Positions 23,366 through 36,959 are shown, counted from the first letter of the stretch. The stretch: 64,000 bases of DNA from Populus alba (GCF_005239225.2 NC_133301.1:15128318-15192317), one strand, 5' to 3'. Notes: generated by a model not told the origin, from the letters alone. Numbers and translations are program-made.

Positions 23366-26234
23366 TTGAGAAATTGTTGCTCTTTTTTTTGGGTTTTTTT
23401 TTTAAGTTTCTGAAGGATCCGTTTTATGTTTTTGTTGTTATGGTATCTGGATGCTTAAGGATCTTTTTAAAGGTGAGGGTGCTTATACTACATTTTTTTT
23501 ATTTAGGGGTATTTTTGCTTGTTGTCTGTCTTGCCTGTTCATTTGATGTTTTTTTGTGTTTGTTTTGGTTTTTGTTGGATTCGATTATGTGATTTGTTTG
23601 TGACTGATGTATGATTCTGCATGAGAAATTGTGTTTGTGCATAGGTAAAGATGGAAGTTTAGTAGTGATGGAGAATTTTATTTTAAATTCATGTGTCTTG
23701 GGTAAAAAAATTATTCTCTTTTTAGGCACTTCTTTCATCTCTTTTTTGATGAGTTTTGTTTGAGGTTATAGGGGATGTTGGATGGATGAAAGTAGGATAT
23801 TTCATGTCATTTTGTTCTTTTTGTGCCGAGTAGAAATATAGAGCAAAACCCTAAGATTCCAACTTGTATTATGCCATCTACATGAGTTTTGCAGATTGGT
23901 TTCTATCCTTCGTTTCACCCCAATGTTTCCATCTGAAAAAAAGAGTATGTTTGTGGATGGGGCTTAGCGATAGACAAGAATAAGTTATAATAAATGCATG
24001 AGTTTGCTTGGAATTTTTTAGCTGTTTTGCTTCACATGGAAAAGATTTCTGGAAGAATCGAAAACTTGTGGCTGACTGACTTTTTCACTAATTTGTGAAG
24101 GTTCTCTCTGGAGTGTGAATTTTCTGTTGTATCCAGCTTTAGTTTTAGCATATAGTTTATGTCTGCAACATGTTTTAGATGCTTTGCCATGTAGCTTTAC
24201 ATATATTTTGATCATAATACTAATTGAGTTTCATTTCTTCCACATACATTTGAGCTTGTCTGTTCCATCATTTTTTGTGGTCGGTGCTTGTCTTATGCAG
24301 TCACGGCAATCCTTGTTTGAAATAGCTATATATATATCAAGCTCTCGGTAGAAATGGGGAGTTAACCTCTCTTTGTGCAATTAGATTGCACCGATACATT
24401 CTATGTAATTTGTGAGCTTAGTGTGATCTCACTGATAGTTTTACTTTGATTACATTAAACAATGTTTCTCTGGATGTGCCTGCGGTTCTTGTTGATGAAT
24501 GCAATGATACAAGAGGTAGTTTACCAGCTAATTCAACTGATGTAAAATAGATCAAGAAAGAGGTGATGCCTAACTGATTAAATTTCCTATATAGATGCTG
24601 AGATTTCATTACTTGAGTAATAATGAAGAAACAACTGTTCTCGGTAGTGATTATCCAGCTTCGCTTTTGTTAGGAGGCGGCAGAATGGCCAGTTCTCTGC
24701 TGTGTGGGTTTTCGCTGTTTTATCCAGTTTGCTTTACCTTTATAGTTTACAATATAATCATCATCTTTTGTTTGGATGCTTTACCATGCTACCTTTTCTG
24801 CTCGGTTTACTATCCCCATTGCAGTTAGTATTTGCCTGATAGAGATTTGATTATTCCTTGTATAGATAAATTATTTTCCTGTGTTGTCAGTTTTGACTCA
24901 TATCTTGTTGAATGTTGATGCTCTGAATTTCTCCTTCTCAATTTTCGTACTGCAGTCACTCTTAATAGACTGTTTTCGGGGGAGTTGTATTGTTTGGTTC
25001 GAGGGAAGAGATTTGTGCTGGAATTTGTGATAGTGGAATTCTTTTAGATTCAACAGATTTATGCTTCAATGTGTAGAGTAACGGTCAGCTGCTTGATTCC
25101 CTTCCATTTCCTGCTCCCGACTAATGTTATTCAGGAAAAATTTTTTGAAGAATCGCCTTAACTTTTTACTGGTGATTGAGCCACCAACTTTTTCTGGCAT
25201 CTTGCCTACCGAAATCACACCAAAAGCCAATTAGCATCCCCATGATTCTGCAATAGCTTTTGATACTGGACTAAGCCCGCATGTGTTGGGATTAAGTGGA
25301 CTTTTCGGAAGGTTTCTGACGTCCATGCACAACGGTAACTAATCGCTCTTGGCCCGTGGATAAAAACAATAAACCCCGTGACTTTTTTATATCCTTTTCT
25401 TAAACATTTTGAAATGGGCTAGAGCCATTCATTTCCATCTGCCATGAGATTAATCTTCGAGCCCTTGAAAGATAGAGATCGAGAGGGTGACCTCTTATTA
25501 ATCAAGGTTCTTCGTGTTTGCGTTCATAACTGCGCGTGCCTAGCATTTCCTCCCTGTATTTTTTCGGAAAAAGATGCATCGTGAGAGACAGAAATTTTTA
25601 GTTTCTGCATGCTGGAAAAAAGGTTAAATCAACTAAGCTAATGGCCCACCTAAACCCAACAATATTGAGTTGTTGAAGTCACATCTACCAGTAATTTGAC
25701 GAACAAGTCAACAGAAAAGCATGTATTGAGAGGACCCAGGAGCTCTGGTCCTGACGAAAAAGTTTTGAATCCTCTAAGTTTTTCCAAAAGATGCGATGGT
25801 GTTTTATTGAAACGCAAATCATGAACATCTAGCCATGATGGCATGTCTTTGTTTTCCTCTGAGAATCTGGATTTCGGCTAACAAAAGCCATGCATGTCTT
25901 GTTAGCAGAAGTTGATCTGCTTAACAACCACACCAGGCATCGGCCCACAAAGAGCATTATGTTATATTTATTGTTTTGACAGAATTCAACTTCTTACCTC
26001 ATATGCCTTCAAATTCGACTTCAGTAGGTCTTCAAGTACTCTAGTTTCCGATGTGAATTCGGGGGTCCTGACCGATTTTCGATAAGTTTCCAATTAGAAT
26101 TTTCAGTTTTTCGAGAAGCAAGTGAGGACAACTGAGGCAAAACCCAGTAACACCAAACGCGTCACACAATAAAAACCCAGACATATAAATACAAGGTTCT
26201 CCAAGTTTTCTTTTCCTTAAAACAGCCAAAAAAA
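23366..26234 (+). other. 3' flank of RPL12 copy 2 and spacer
   Basis: Aligned to 18840-21915 up to about 25505, without the transposon. From 25505 to 26234 the sequence is unrelated to copy 1. A TATA-like 'cagacatataaata' lies at 26177-26191, upstream of the TOM7 pseudogene. No other gene is seen. Confidence 0.5.
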
Positions 26235-26460
26235 ATGGCGTCTAGGGTTTCTCTAAAGACGAAAGGGCAAGAGCAGCAGCGGCAAGGGAGCCAAAAGGTG
26301 TGGAAGAAAGTCAGCATCACAGTATGTCAAAGAATGGGAGGCACATGGACATTTTAGAAGGCGAAGTAATCACACACTATGGATTTTTCCTATGATTATC
26401 ATCATTGGAATGAATTCGAGCCTAAACCCAGATTTATCTCAGCTCCTTAGTCCCTTCTGA
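26235..26460 (+). pseudogene. TOM7 pseudogene (mitochondrial import receptor subunit)
   Basis: TOM7 is a ~75-residue tail-anchored subunit of the outer-membrane TOM complex. The ATG at 26235 opens 'MASRVSLKTKGQ' and 'QKVWKK' in frame 1. After one extra base the reading moves to 'SASQYVKEW', then to a frame with 'TWTF', a TAG stop and 'KAK', then 'ITHYGFF', and finally 'PMIIIIGMNSSLNPDLSQLL' up to TGA at 26460. The order matches plant TOM7 (basic N-terminus, KEW motif, THYGF, GMN-P-LSQLLSP end) at full length. At least three frame changes and one stop make it non-functional. The family has few or no introns, so retro-origin cannot be judged from structure; no poly-A tail is seen. Confidence 0.8.
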
Positions 26461-28859
26461 TTCGAGGCCCAGACCGTGGTTTCTCTTGTTCTTATGTGGG
26501 TCTGCTGCTTATTTGTCGAATTCTGCCTCCTTTTGGAGGAAAAAAAAAATGGGGGGTTTGTTAGTTTTTCGTTAGATTTTTACTGTTTCATGGGGTTTGT
26601 TAGGTATGATTGATTAGTATTAAAAGTTAAAGTTTGAACTTGCTATGCTTGCTTATGGATCGCTAGTTATAGTATGAATGTTAAAAGTTCTAAGGCTTTT
26701 ATTAGTCAGTAAATAAAGTGAGTGATTTATGATAATCATGATTGCTTTTTTATTGTTGTCATACTCTTTCATTTATGCAAGTTTATTAACCTGGTTTTAT
26801 GCTTTTCTTCCTTTTCTTATTGATTGACGTGGTATGTGGATTGCGATCATTGTAGTTCTGCAAGGGGCTTAGGTATGGAACAGGAAATGAAATGAATTCT
26901 GGGTACAGTGAGAGCAAAGGTCCTTTATTCTTATCTTGGTTGTGGAAATGGGGAATGCAAAGTGATAGATTTTATTTCTGAAAAGATTCCAAAAGTTTTA
27001 GGAAGTTTAATAGTTTGACTGATTAATGAGCTTGATTGTCAGCTGACAACAAAATGAATTCCTGAAGTAATTGATGTTTAAGGATGGTCATCATTCATTA
27101 GATATTTGGAAGGGAAAATGATCAAGATGAAGATTTCAGGACTTTATGGGCGGTTTTTTTTCATAGTATGTGATTTTCAACTGCTGTTGTCAACTAAGGA
27201 ATTCCGTGATTAGCATGGAAAATTTTTTGCGAATTCATGATTTGCAGTGTTGAGGGCTGAAAAAGATTTCCGCCTTCTTTACCAAGCAGTTAATCATAGT
27301 TTAGTTTTGGTGAGAGTTATTTCAAACAATATGGCAATTCTGTGTATTAGGTCATTGAATGATGAATTCGCTGATTATTTCATACATATGGAAGCTTTTC
27401 ACGGATATTTTCCACTTATCACCTCAACTACACTTTAGCAATAGGGAGGATAATAGAGATCTGCTTTGATTGATGTGCGCGCGCACGCCCACACACACTC
27501 TATATATGGCATTCTCTCATATGCATTAAGAAATTTTGTGTTGCAATGGTTTTTTTAACTCTGTGCAAGATGACATGGGCATCTTATTGTGCGGAAATTG
27601 AAGAGATTGTTATCTTATTGCCGGAGTGCATGTTTTGTTTAGCTGTGTTGCCTGTTTTAGTTTGGCAAACATCTCGAGGAATCGGAAAGATAATTAAAAC
27701 GATTATCTTCACCTTCATTGTGAGCCATTTCAGCAATCTGCGTATGCAAGGTGCAGTTTTCTAGTCTTAAACAAACACATTACATGCTGTCCAGATAATA
27801 GCAGGGTTTATGTGTGATGAGTAGGTATAATCATTGAAAGTTTGTATCAGTACTTGCAGCCTTTTTTTCTTGACAATTGGTATAAAGGAAAATGATGTTT
27901 TGGTCTGCATATGAAATGCGCTTTTAAAAGCTTTATTTAATCTGGCTGTATCAATATTTTGTATGGACCATTTCCCTCAATTTATATCTATTTAAATCTT
28001 TCCAAAGTGCTGGTTTCTGACGGAACTTTTGCATATCCCACAATGGTTTGCATATGAGGTTGGAAAGAAAACTAAGTCATATTCAGGCTTGATGATATTG
28101 CAGTTACCGATTTTCAAGAGGAATGAATTGAATTAACCAAACTCTTTAGATTCTGTCTCCTTTCCTTTCTCTTGCTAGGATCATTTTCAGGCAAGTGGTA
28201 TGATTCAATCTTGCATGTTTGCCTATTGACTTGGTTTCTTAGGGAACTTAAAATAGATTTGTCCAAATTTGTTCGCATGGAAAAGTGCTGAGGCTGGATA
28301 GTTTTTAAAGTTCCAGAGAAAGAATACTGAGGTCATCAGATATGTCCTTATTGAATGTCATCGTCATCAGATCCTTAACATGTTTTGTTTCACCTCTGTT
28401 GTGCTCCCTCCAGCTTTGCTTCTATTCCCCCTTCCAAGCTACACGATTTGCTTTCAGGATGGTTGTTTGGTTCACTCTGGTGATTTTCCATACCGACATT
28501 CGCAGACGCCGAACAGATGGACTTGTTTACGCATTTTGCAGCTATCATTTATCAGGCTTTCAGCTGTTATTTGCTATTATGTAGTAGTATGATTATCATT
28601 CAGTCTACATTTTGTTGATTAGAACAAGTTGATTAATGTGTAGAAGGATCAAACAAGGCATCATTCAACCCCCTAACATGCACGCTGGATGTTCTGTTTA
28701 CCTAGGCATATCTTGACCCTAGTTTGTAAGGACATATTGGCTTGGAGGGTCAACCTGCAAAAATCTGCAGACTCGGAGCCTTAGACATTTATAAATGGTA
28801 ACATAAAATTTATAATCAGGATCCGAAACTACTGCTTCATAGATCCGACGTGGTGGTTT
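26461..28859. other. intergenic DNA downstream of the TOM7 pseudogene
   Basis: Less AT-rich than average but with no recognisable protein. Short frames (27247-27438, 27546-27764, 28342-28584) show no domain signature. A purine-pyrimidine alternating '(cg)n(ca)n' stretch is at 27476-27500. Missing 3' exons of the glycosyltransferase gene to the right were looked for here and not found. Confidence 0.5.
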
Positions 28860-29359
28860 NNNNNNNNNNNNNNNNNNNNNNNNNNNNNNNNNNNNNNNNN
28901 NNNNNNNNNNNNNNNNNNNNNNNNNNNNNNNNNNNNNNNNNNNNNNNNNNNNNNNNNNNNNNNNNNNNNNNNNNNNNNNNNNNNNNNNNNNNNNNNNNNN
29001 NNNNNNNNNNNNNNNNNNNNNNNNNNNNNNNNNNNNNNNNNNNNNNNNNNNNNNNNNNNNNNNNNNNNNNNNNNNNNNNNNNNNNNNNNNNNNNNNNNNN
29101 NNNNNNNNNNNNNNNNNNNNNNNNNNNNNNNNNNNNNNNNNNNNNNNNNNNNNNNNNNNNNNNNNNNNNNNNNNNNNNNNNNNNNNNNNNNNNNNNNNNN
29201 NNNNNNNNNNNNNNNNNNNNNNNNNNNNNNNNNNNNNNNNNNNNNNNNNNNNNNNNNNNNNNNNNNNNNNNNNNNNNNNNNNNNNNNNNNNNNNNNNNNN
29301 NNNNNNNNNNNNNNNNNNNNNNNNNNNNNNNNNNNNNNNNNNNNNNNNNNNNNNNNNNN
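28860..29359. other. assembly gap (500 N)
   Basis: Exactly 500 unknown bases, a conventional placeholder, so the true gap size is unknown. It may hold downstream exons of the glycosyltransferase gene that starts at 31562 on the minus strand. Reading frames crossing it are artefacts. Confidence 0.98.
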
Positions 29360-30001
29360 AGATTTATGCAGATGTTTTGGTTCATTATCATTAAAGAGTG
29401 CTGACTCCAGAACAGAGGACAATTGAAGAAGGCATCAGGTCACCACTGATTCATCTTTCAATGGCTGACATTTGACATTATCAGCAGAGCAGGGGAAATG
29501 GTCAATCAGGAAAAGGAAAGTGGACAGCTTATAGAAGGAACAGGACTCCAAGAGCACCAACGCATCATCCCAAAAGAATATCCCGAATGGGTGGATTAAA
29601 AGAAGCCAAATCCTATTAACTCATCTAGCATGTCCTTTCTTACAAGCTCCAGATACAACATATGTGATTGACAAGGCAAGTTTGTTTGAGAAATCATTGG
29701 CCAGCCATCTATTCTTAACAATGGGAAACCCAAACCTAGAAAATAACTAATCACCCTGTTAATTTGAAAGCAGAGCAAGCACCAGAAACCAAGAGACTAT
29801 GTGTAACCAAAAAATAATGAAGAAACTTAAGAGGCCTGCAAAGCCCTGAAACAAATGCAGCAAACAGGGGAAAAGTAGAAAGGCAATAAGATATTCTTTT
29901 AAACATACATCCAAAAGTGTGAAAAATCAAAGTAAAACAATAATAGATTAAATATATGAAAATCCGAAAAGGCACATCACATTGACATTAAATTTACAAA
30001 C
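29360..30001. other. probable intron 2 or flank of the GT14 gene
   Basis: No coding exon of the GT14 family is visible on the minus strand here. The short frames at 29596-29778 and 29751-29975 (-) have no recognisable domains. Confidence 0.4.
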
Positions 30002-31565
30002 CTGGTCACTGTGTATATCTTGATTAACAAAGTAACGGCTCACATGAACTGGTTTTTCCTTGGATGCATGCACATAAACAGAGAATCTATCCTCGTGACC
30101 CTGGCAGACAAGATAAATTTGTTTCAGCTACAGGTACTTTTATAACAAGATTAGAGTCTACCAGAGCATACAACAAAAAGGAAATCTGTCAGCAAACATC
30201 AGCAGTTTTGACATTGATTACAGCATATTAACATCCCACAACCTAACACCTAAACTGCACAATGACATCGTGTACATAGCGGAACCACACAGAAATCTGA
30301 GTTGGCTAAATCAATTGTGCAAAACAGCACCTAAAAACCTGTAGTATTTATTGTATATGCATTATGGACCACATAAATCACTAAAAAAGCTTTACTAGTT
30401 TAGGAACATCAACCGTTACAGTTCAGAACGACATGCAGCTTGACAATATTGACAATGTTTTTCAATTGCAACTTCACTGGAGCATGTTATAACAGTCAAT
30501 AATGCAATGAATTTTGTGATATTACAATTTCTTTGGGGATAAAAATCATATTTCCAGCTAGGAGTTCTGGAAATGAATCTTTGTAAAATAAGCTTCCAGA
30601 CAAGATTGTTTGTACTACATTTCAGAGTCCTAGCTTCACGTCTTCAAACATATTATCAGATCTAATACAGAGAAAATGATGACTATATGTATACCTTTTC
30701 TCCTCCAAAGATTCTTTTACGTTTTTTTTATCCTATGACATGCAAGAAGAATCTTTCCCATGAAACTATCTTAAACAACGTGTTGCATTCATCCCTTCCT
30801 ATCAAATCATTTAAACATTCATCAAAACCATCTTATCTGTATTAGAATACTGGGAAGAGTCTTCTAGCTAATGCAATGTGCCAATTTCTAGCTTGTCCAA
30901 TCCAAGACATAGATGGGAACTAGCGATCATCAATCAATATAGAGTTAAAGCCTTATCTATAAATTCAAGATTGGTAGACAGTTTAAATATGTTTACTTAT
31001 CAAAGATTGTCTGAAACATGAACATGCATAAGCTCCATCTATTCTTGTAAAAATGATAAGCCACAACTAGAAAATGATTTCTTTGATCCAATAACTTTAA
31101 AGGCAATAATTGATAATAATTCCACAGAATGTATAGAAAAGATATGAATATTTAACATAAGGTGAGATCAAAGCTTACAGAGAAAAATTTGTCCCAGAGT
31201 TTCTCGAAAGGTAATGGGCCAGGAGTCAAAAACATAAAAGCAATTTTAGCGTTCTTTGTTGGAGTAAGAGATGCACTCAAAATTTCCCTAATCACAACAC
31301 GAGAAGCAATTTCTTCATCTGTAAGTTCCCTTGTAGGAGCAGGCGGAAGCCAATCTGTTAGAACCTGGCATCCTCTTGAAGAAAATACATAACAAGCATT
31401 CCTGCTTTGCGGTGGATAGATATAAGCACAAACTAGAAACAGGCTGACCATTGAAACCAAAACAATAATCCATGTTGGCCTCTTCGAAGGAGGGCGGTGG
31501 CGAGCTACAGGCAAAATCTGCATATCACCCATGCCTAGACGCCACACTTGAGATGTCTTCATCCA
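30002..31565 (-). CDS. GT14 (Core-2/I-branching-type) glycosyltransferase, exons 1-2, partial
   Basis: A plant family-14 glycosyltransferase, predicted Golgi type II membrane protein. Coding exon 1 (31179-31565, ATG at 31562) gives 128 residues: a basic N-terminus with 'RLGMGDMQILP', a membrane anchor around residues 29-49 ('WIIVLVSMVSLFLVCAYIY'), then 'DWLPPAPTRELTDEEIASRV' and 'KIAFMFLTPGPLPFEKLWDK', conserved in this family. Exon 2 (30002-30100) adds 33 residues, 'GHEDRFSVYVHASKEKPVHV' onward, in phase. Splice sites are GT/AG (donors GTAAG at 31178 and GT at 30001). The catalytic exons with the rest of the ~380-residue protein are not found to the left; the N gap may contain them, otherwise the gene is truncated. 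The donor substrate is not predictable from this part. Confidence 0.85.
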
Positions 31566-33320
31566 CTACAAGCACATCAGAGAAGAAACTCCCAGTGATG
31601 CATCACTTTACTCACAGCCACATTTCACCACTCTCTCTCAAACAAGAAATTAGGATTTGAAAGCAAGAAGGGATTCTCCAATTGATTGAAAAAAAATCTC
31701 CAATAGAGTGCAAAAAAATCTGAAGTCAGAAAGTAGAAATAATTAGTTGGTGTAACATAATCCATCAATTAATATTCGACATGTTAAAATACACCTATTT
31801 GGATTGCATAACTGATAATCAAGTATAAACCCCGGGAACAAATAAAAGAAGAGGAATAGGTTTGCTTCTTAACAAATGGGCAGAGACTCTTCAATGCTTG
31901 GCAATAACAAAGAGAAAACCATTTTATTTGCAAACATGCCCTCGGAAAACAAAACAAGGAAAAACAGCACAATCATGCCATCATTAACCCAAACTAATCG
32001 CCAGAGAAATAATAACACAACCATTAACCAAGCCAAGAAATCGCACAACAAACTCTCAAACATAAGAAATAATGTAGGTGAGGATCTAAGAGTAAGAAGG
32101 AAAAAACTAAAAGGAAAAGGGGTTATAATGTCAGAAGGCACCTTTATGGTCAAATCAAGCACCAATCAGATGGCACTTAAGAATTTACTTTGCTGATAGC
32201 ACAAAATCTAAATTCTAAAACTCAAAATCTTTATCCCACCTTTTCTAAGCAAACAAACTGAGCCAAAAAAGGTGAATGCTTATTGAACAATTGAAGATTA
32301 AAACCAAACCATGACGAAAGATCAAATAAAAAACAAGATCAAGAAACTTAAAAGGAAAATAAAAAAGCCTAGATGGATACAAACAATTCAAAGTCCTCGA
32401 ATTGCCCAACTACTAAAACCAAACCCGTATCCCCTGCTTCACCAATAAATTCATATAAAAAACAAACCCCTGGAAAAAAGTCAAACCAATCCACAACAAT
32501 TCTTAAATATCAAAATCTTCACACTTCAATTCCCTCTTACAGTTCCAAAGCAAAACACAAAACCCACGACTCACAAAATCCAAAACCAAAATGCACACTC
32601 AATTGCACTGAAGTCAACCCCTCCCCTTCCTAAATATCAAAATTTTCACACTTCAATTCCCACCCCCTGTTTGGTTCCCAAAAAAATAAAAGAAGCAATC
32701 TTTTCTTGCAATAAAATTCAAAAGTACACTGAATTAGCCTTTCACTTGACCAGCCTAAAACACTCACTTAGATCCATGCAACCATACAACAATTCTTAAT
32801 ACCACCACAACCCACAAAAACACAACAAACATAAAAAAAAAAAAAAAAAGATTCATTCTTTCCTCTCCTTTCACTTCCTTTTCCTCAACTCTTTCCCTCA
32901 AAACCCAAACAACAAACATGAATCAAAACCCCCCCGCCCCATCAACTAAAAAAACCAATGAATGAGCCAAAAACAATAACAACACCTGATAAAGCTGAAC
33001 AGAGAAGAAACCAGATCTCAAATTCTCTCAATCAATTCAAAAGCTTGATTCAAAAAGATCAAATATTTCTCCCCTTATTGGCTGTTCAAGATCTGGGGCC
33101 ACCCAAGAACCACAAAAATAAAATAAAAAACAAAAACCCAGAAAGGAAAACTCTTTATATTTACATATATAGCGAGAGGTAAGAGAGTGTTTGTGTCTGT
33201 CTCTGTGTCTTCGTATGATCCGTTTATGTGTGTTGCGTTTTTGTTGTGAGTTTCTTCTTCTCTCTGTTGTGTTGCTGGCTGTCTCTCTCTCTCTCTCTCT
33301 CTCTGTCTTAATATATATTT
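31566..33320 (-). promoter_or_regulatory. GT14 5' leader intron, leader exon and promoter
   Basis: On the minus strand an acceptor (TTGTAG, ending at 31566) lies 3 nt before the ATG. A matching donor (CAG|GTGTTG, GT at 32985-32984) would remove a ~1.42-kb leader intron. Upstream, the leader exon contains a (GA)n microsatellite at 33281-33304, and a TATA-like ATATATAT is at 33311-33318. Plus-strand frames such as 32373-32633 fall inside the intron and are shadows. The whole leader is duplicated at about 49357-51110. Confidence 0.55.
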
Positions 33321-33924
33321 TTGTCTCTCTTACATCCAAAAATGGTAAGAAAATGGAGAAGTCTTCCTATGTGAGTATGTGGTATCATCCGGTCGTTATT
33401 TAGGGAAGGGCTGGCTCTGTTCCAAACAGAAAAAACAGGTAGGAAATTCAAGCCGGCGGATTATTTTTTGTTAATTTAGTAGTAATTAAATTGATTAAGC
33501 TTGCTTTGATTAGGAAAAGAAAAAAGGAAATGTGTCTTGTTGCATGTTAGGGAGTGACCTCTGGGTGGCCGGTGTTTTGAATTGAGTTGGAAAATTAGGT
33601 GTGAAGAGGTACGTTTAATTTGTATACATTTAAACATCATTCATTATAAAATAAAAATAATAATTATGGGGTCAATGTTTTTTTTTTTTCTTTGCTTTAG
33701 TACAAGATATTGACTTTGCAATATCTTATTGATTTGTTCAAATTTTCATAGATATTTAGGTCTATGGAGGCATAGTTGGAACAATTCAAAGTTTCAAAAA
33801 AATTAAATATATATATACATACACACACACAATAGCAAACTATAAATTATAATTTATTAGTGGAAATTTCAATTCATTACACAATTTTTTATCTCTTACT
33901 TAATATAATTGCGGTTATTTTTTA

Positions 33925-34115
33925 AAATACTTTTCGATTATAAATATATCAAAATTATATATTTTTTATTTAAAAAAAATTATTTTTGATATCAGCCCAT
34001 CAAATAATTTGAAAACACTAAAAAAATATTAATTTAAAATTAAAAAAAAATAAAATAAAAATTTAAATTTTTTAAAACACACTTTTAAAACACAAAAATA
34101 AATATTAAAAAACCT
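33925..34115. repeat. MITE-like AT-rich repeat
   Basis: Stretch with 'tatttttgatatcagcccat' followed by alternating A/T blocks and ending in 'ttaaaacacaaaaa'. Related sequences, some inverted, occur at 51770-51950, 37655-37835, 55535-55735, 58990-59110, 60660-60835, 62945-63135 and 63545-63675, all sharing a 'gata-tc-gcacatta'-like core inside A/T-rich arms. Likely an old miniature element family; termini could not be fixed. Confidence 0.4.
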
Positions 34116-36562
34116 TCTATTATTTCATTCTCTCTCTCTCTTTTATGTTTTTGGATTTTTATGAGTCCTTGTCCATCTTTTGGGAATTGGTCTTGTTTTT
34201 TTAATTCTAATTATAATTATGATGTGATTTAGAGATATTGACTTTTCTTATCTAATTCCTTGTATTGATGGTTTCAGAACTGTTACCATTGAATCAAACA
34301 TGCACCCTAAATGGAAGGATCTTGCTTGCTATGATCAAAATACATATAAAAAAATTAATATTTTTTCAAAAAATAGAAAATAAAATCCTTTTTAATTGTT
34401 TGCCATGTTTTTATTGCCCTACAGCAAATATTACATCTATTCCTAGACCTTTCTCCCCTATATAAATGAATTAAAAAAAATAGAAAAAATAGAGTAATAA
34501 TTTAATTCCCAATTTTACATGTAATTTTTTTGCAGGCTAGGTTGCATCTGCCAAATGGGTCAAACCAAGCTCTATTTAATTGCTATGCATAGTTTTGTTC
34601 AAATTATTTAATTTTCAACTATGTAGGAATGGAAAAGGAAAGGTCTCACATTGATTTGATCGATCTGACTGTTTCTAAGAAATACTCTGCCGCTAACAAT
34701 ATAATTTAATAATGGGCATGGAATGGTCATTTAATCCATAATTAGAGTCTTAGAAAAAATAAATTAATTTAACGGTTTTTTAAACATAACTTTCCCATAT
34801 CTAATTAATATATAAAAAACTAATTTTTTATATCATTTTTAAGATTCAAACCTTCATCAATTTACTAATAATCTACAAAATAAAGTGCAGCAATTAATTT
34901 TAGATGTTTACTAATTAATAACAATATAATTCTTTTTTTGGCAATTATTATTGGCTCATGTGACATTTGATAAGGGCTCACACACAGATGACACATTTCT
35001 TCACGTGGAGAGGGTCTGCTGTTGACCTAAACAAACTTAATTATAGGCTCCAACAAATCATGCAAAATAAAATAGGATTCATTGTTTATTTTTCTCTTGA
35101 AACTTTGTAACATGGCTCGTGAGCCACAATTATGTGGTCACACTATAAATTAAATATTCAATCATTTTTTTAAAACTTAATTACCCTATAAAAAAAAAAA
35201 TTATTTGTCATGTTATCTTATGATCGATGAACAAATTTTCAAATGCTAAGCTTGTATTCATGAACCTGTTTTCCCCCCTCATCCATGCATGATTCGAAGG
35301 ATCTCGGAGTAAGTAAATCAATAAATAAAACAAATATTTTAATTTTTACTATTGTTTGTTTATAAAATAGTCATTTGCTTCAAGTTCTTTCTCTCTGTTT
35401 GGAATTTTGTTCTAACTCATGGGAAATGATACTGTATAATTGAGGAATTATTTGGCATAAAGACTCGCCAATTTTTCTTCCTTTCTTGTAAAAATAATAT
35501 ATAATAAACTTTAAAGATATAAATTAACTGGTTAGGTTCTAAGTTTGTTCACTAAAAATCATTAATTTGAGTTTTATAAAGTTCAAGATTTATAAGATTA
35601 GTTGCAAACTAAATATTCATATTAATAATAATAATAATAAAAAGTATTGTTACTCAATTTCTTAAAAAAAATATTCTTAATTTCTAGAAGTAGAACGGTC
35701 GATCTCCATGCTTTTATATTATATATATATAGAGTTAGTGCTCTGTTGACATGCATGATCAAATTTGGAGTCTAAGAGTTGATTTTTGGGCGTTGAAAAG
35801 TAAACGTGAGACGAGAGAAAAACCTTTTAAAGGATTTTGCATTTGCTTCTAAGGTAATGTAATATACCAAATACAAAGACACAGTCAATGGCGAACAGTT
35901 GTCTTTCAATTTATCAGAAGATAACATTGTCCAGTTAGCACTACTCCCTATAATGACGTTTTTTTCTATCTTGTTTTCCCCACTTTCTGGGTATGTAGAG
36001 TTTGGAGTTGTTCATGCTATATATATATATATATTGTTGAATGGTGCTAGAATCAAGTGAGAAATGATTTTCTTTCAAATATTAATGCTAATAATTTAAT
36101 ACAGTGACATAAAAATGAATTTTTTTTATATATTCATTCATTTATATAACATTTATTTATGTAATGTTTGATTACTATTTTAAAACGGAAAAAATAAAAA
36201 TAATAAAAATATAATGGACATATCTTTATGTATTTTTTATTTTCCAAGTACAAAAATTTATTTCAAAACTATCATATATTTATTTTATATTTTTAACCAA
36301 ATATATATATATATATATATATTTATTATTTTTGTTTTTTCTATCTTAAAAACAATAATCAAATACTTACATACAAATGACTTACTTGTTAGGTGATAAG
36401 AAAATCTTAAAAGTAATTCATGAGTGCCCTAAACTATTTAAAAAAACGAAAGAATGAAAAAGTCATTAAGTTTATAATATGGAATGTTAGATCTAACCCA
36501 TCTGATTTTCTTTTGGGTTTGAATAAAAAAAAACTCATTAGTTTAATGGTTTGCAATTATAA

Positions 36563-36959
36563 GTAATCATTTTCAGTTCGGTTCGGATTTTTTTAAAAAA
36601 ATAACCAAACTAAAATTTAAAAAAAAAAACACCGAATTGAAATCAGTTCAAACGGACCACTTTCAGTTCTGTTCCGTTTGGTTCGGTTTTTTAGGACAAA
36701 ACCAGTTCAAAACAGTTTGGTTTGATTTTTCAATTTGACTCGGTTTTTTCTGTTTGGCTCGGTTTTTTCAGCTTTTTTTTGTTTGGTTTGGTTTGATTTT
36801 TTCAGTTTTAGACTTATAAAATATAAACCGAACCGAACTGGTCGGTTTTTTCAAAATTTTAATTTGTTTAATCAATTTTTTTTCACGGCTCGATTTTTTT
36901 AATTATTTTTTTCTAGTTTTCTCGGTTTAATTAATTTTTTGATTTTTTTACTCACTTCT
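36563..36959. mobile_element. degenerate hAT-like element (397 bp), in copy A
   Basis: The interior is packed with 'cagttcggttcgg', 'ggttcggttttt' and 'aaccgaaccgaactgg', the same subterminal words as the element at 20568. Flanks AATTATAA (36555-36562) and ATTTATAA (36960-36967) may be an 8-bp target duplication with one mismatch. Orthologous copies lie at 54463-54871 (copy C) and, truncated, 47563-47663 (copy B), so insertion predates the tandem duplication. Confidence 0.5.

Noticed and set aside
28829..29422. Long open frames across the N run
   Set aside because: They consist of unknown residues in an assembly gap.
32373..32633. Lys/Thr-rich plus-strand frame, repeated at 50166-50594
   Set aside because: Falls inside the proposed minus-strand GT14 leader intron and changes length between the copies because of an indel.
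36563..36959. Considered a solo LTR of a retrotransposon
   Set aside because: No TG...CA ends, primer-binding site or 5-bp duplication; the subterminal 'ggttcgg' words and possible 8-bp duplication favour a hAT relic.
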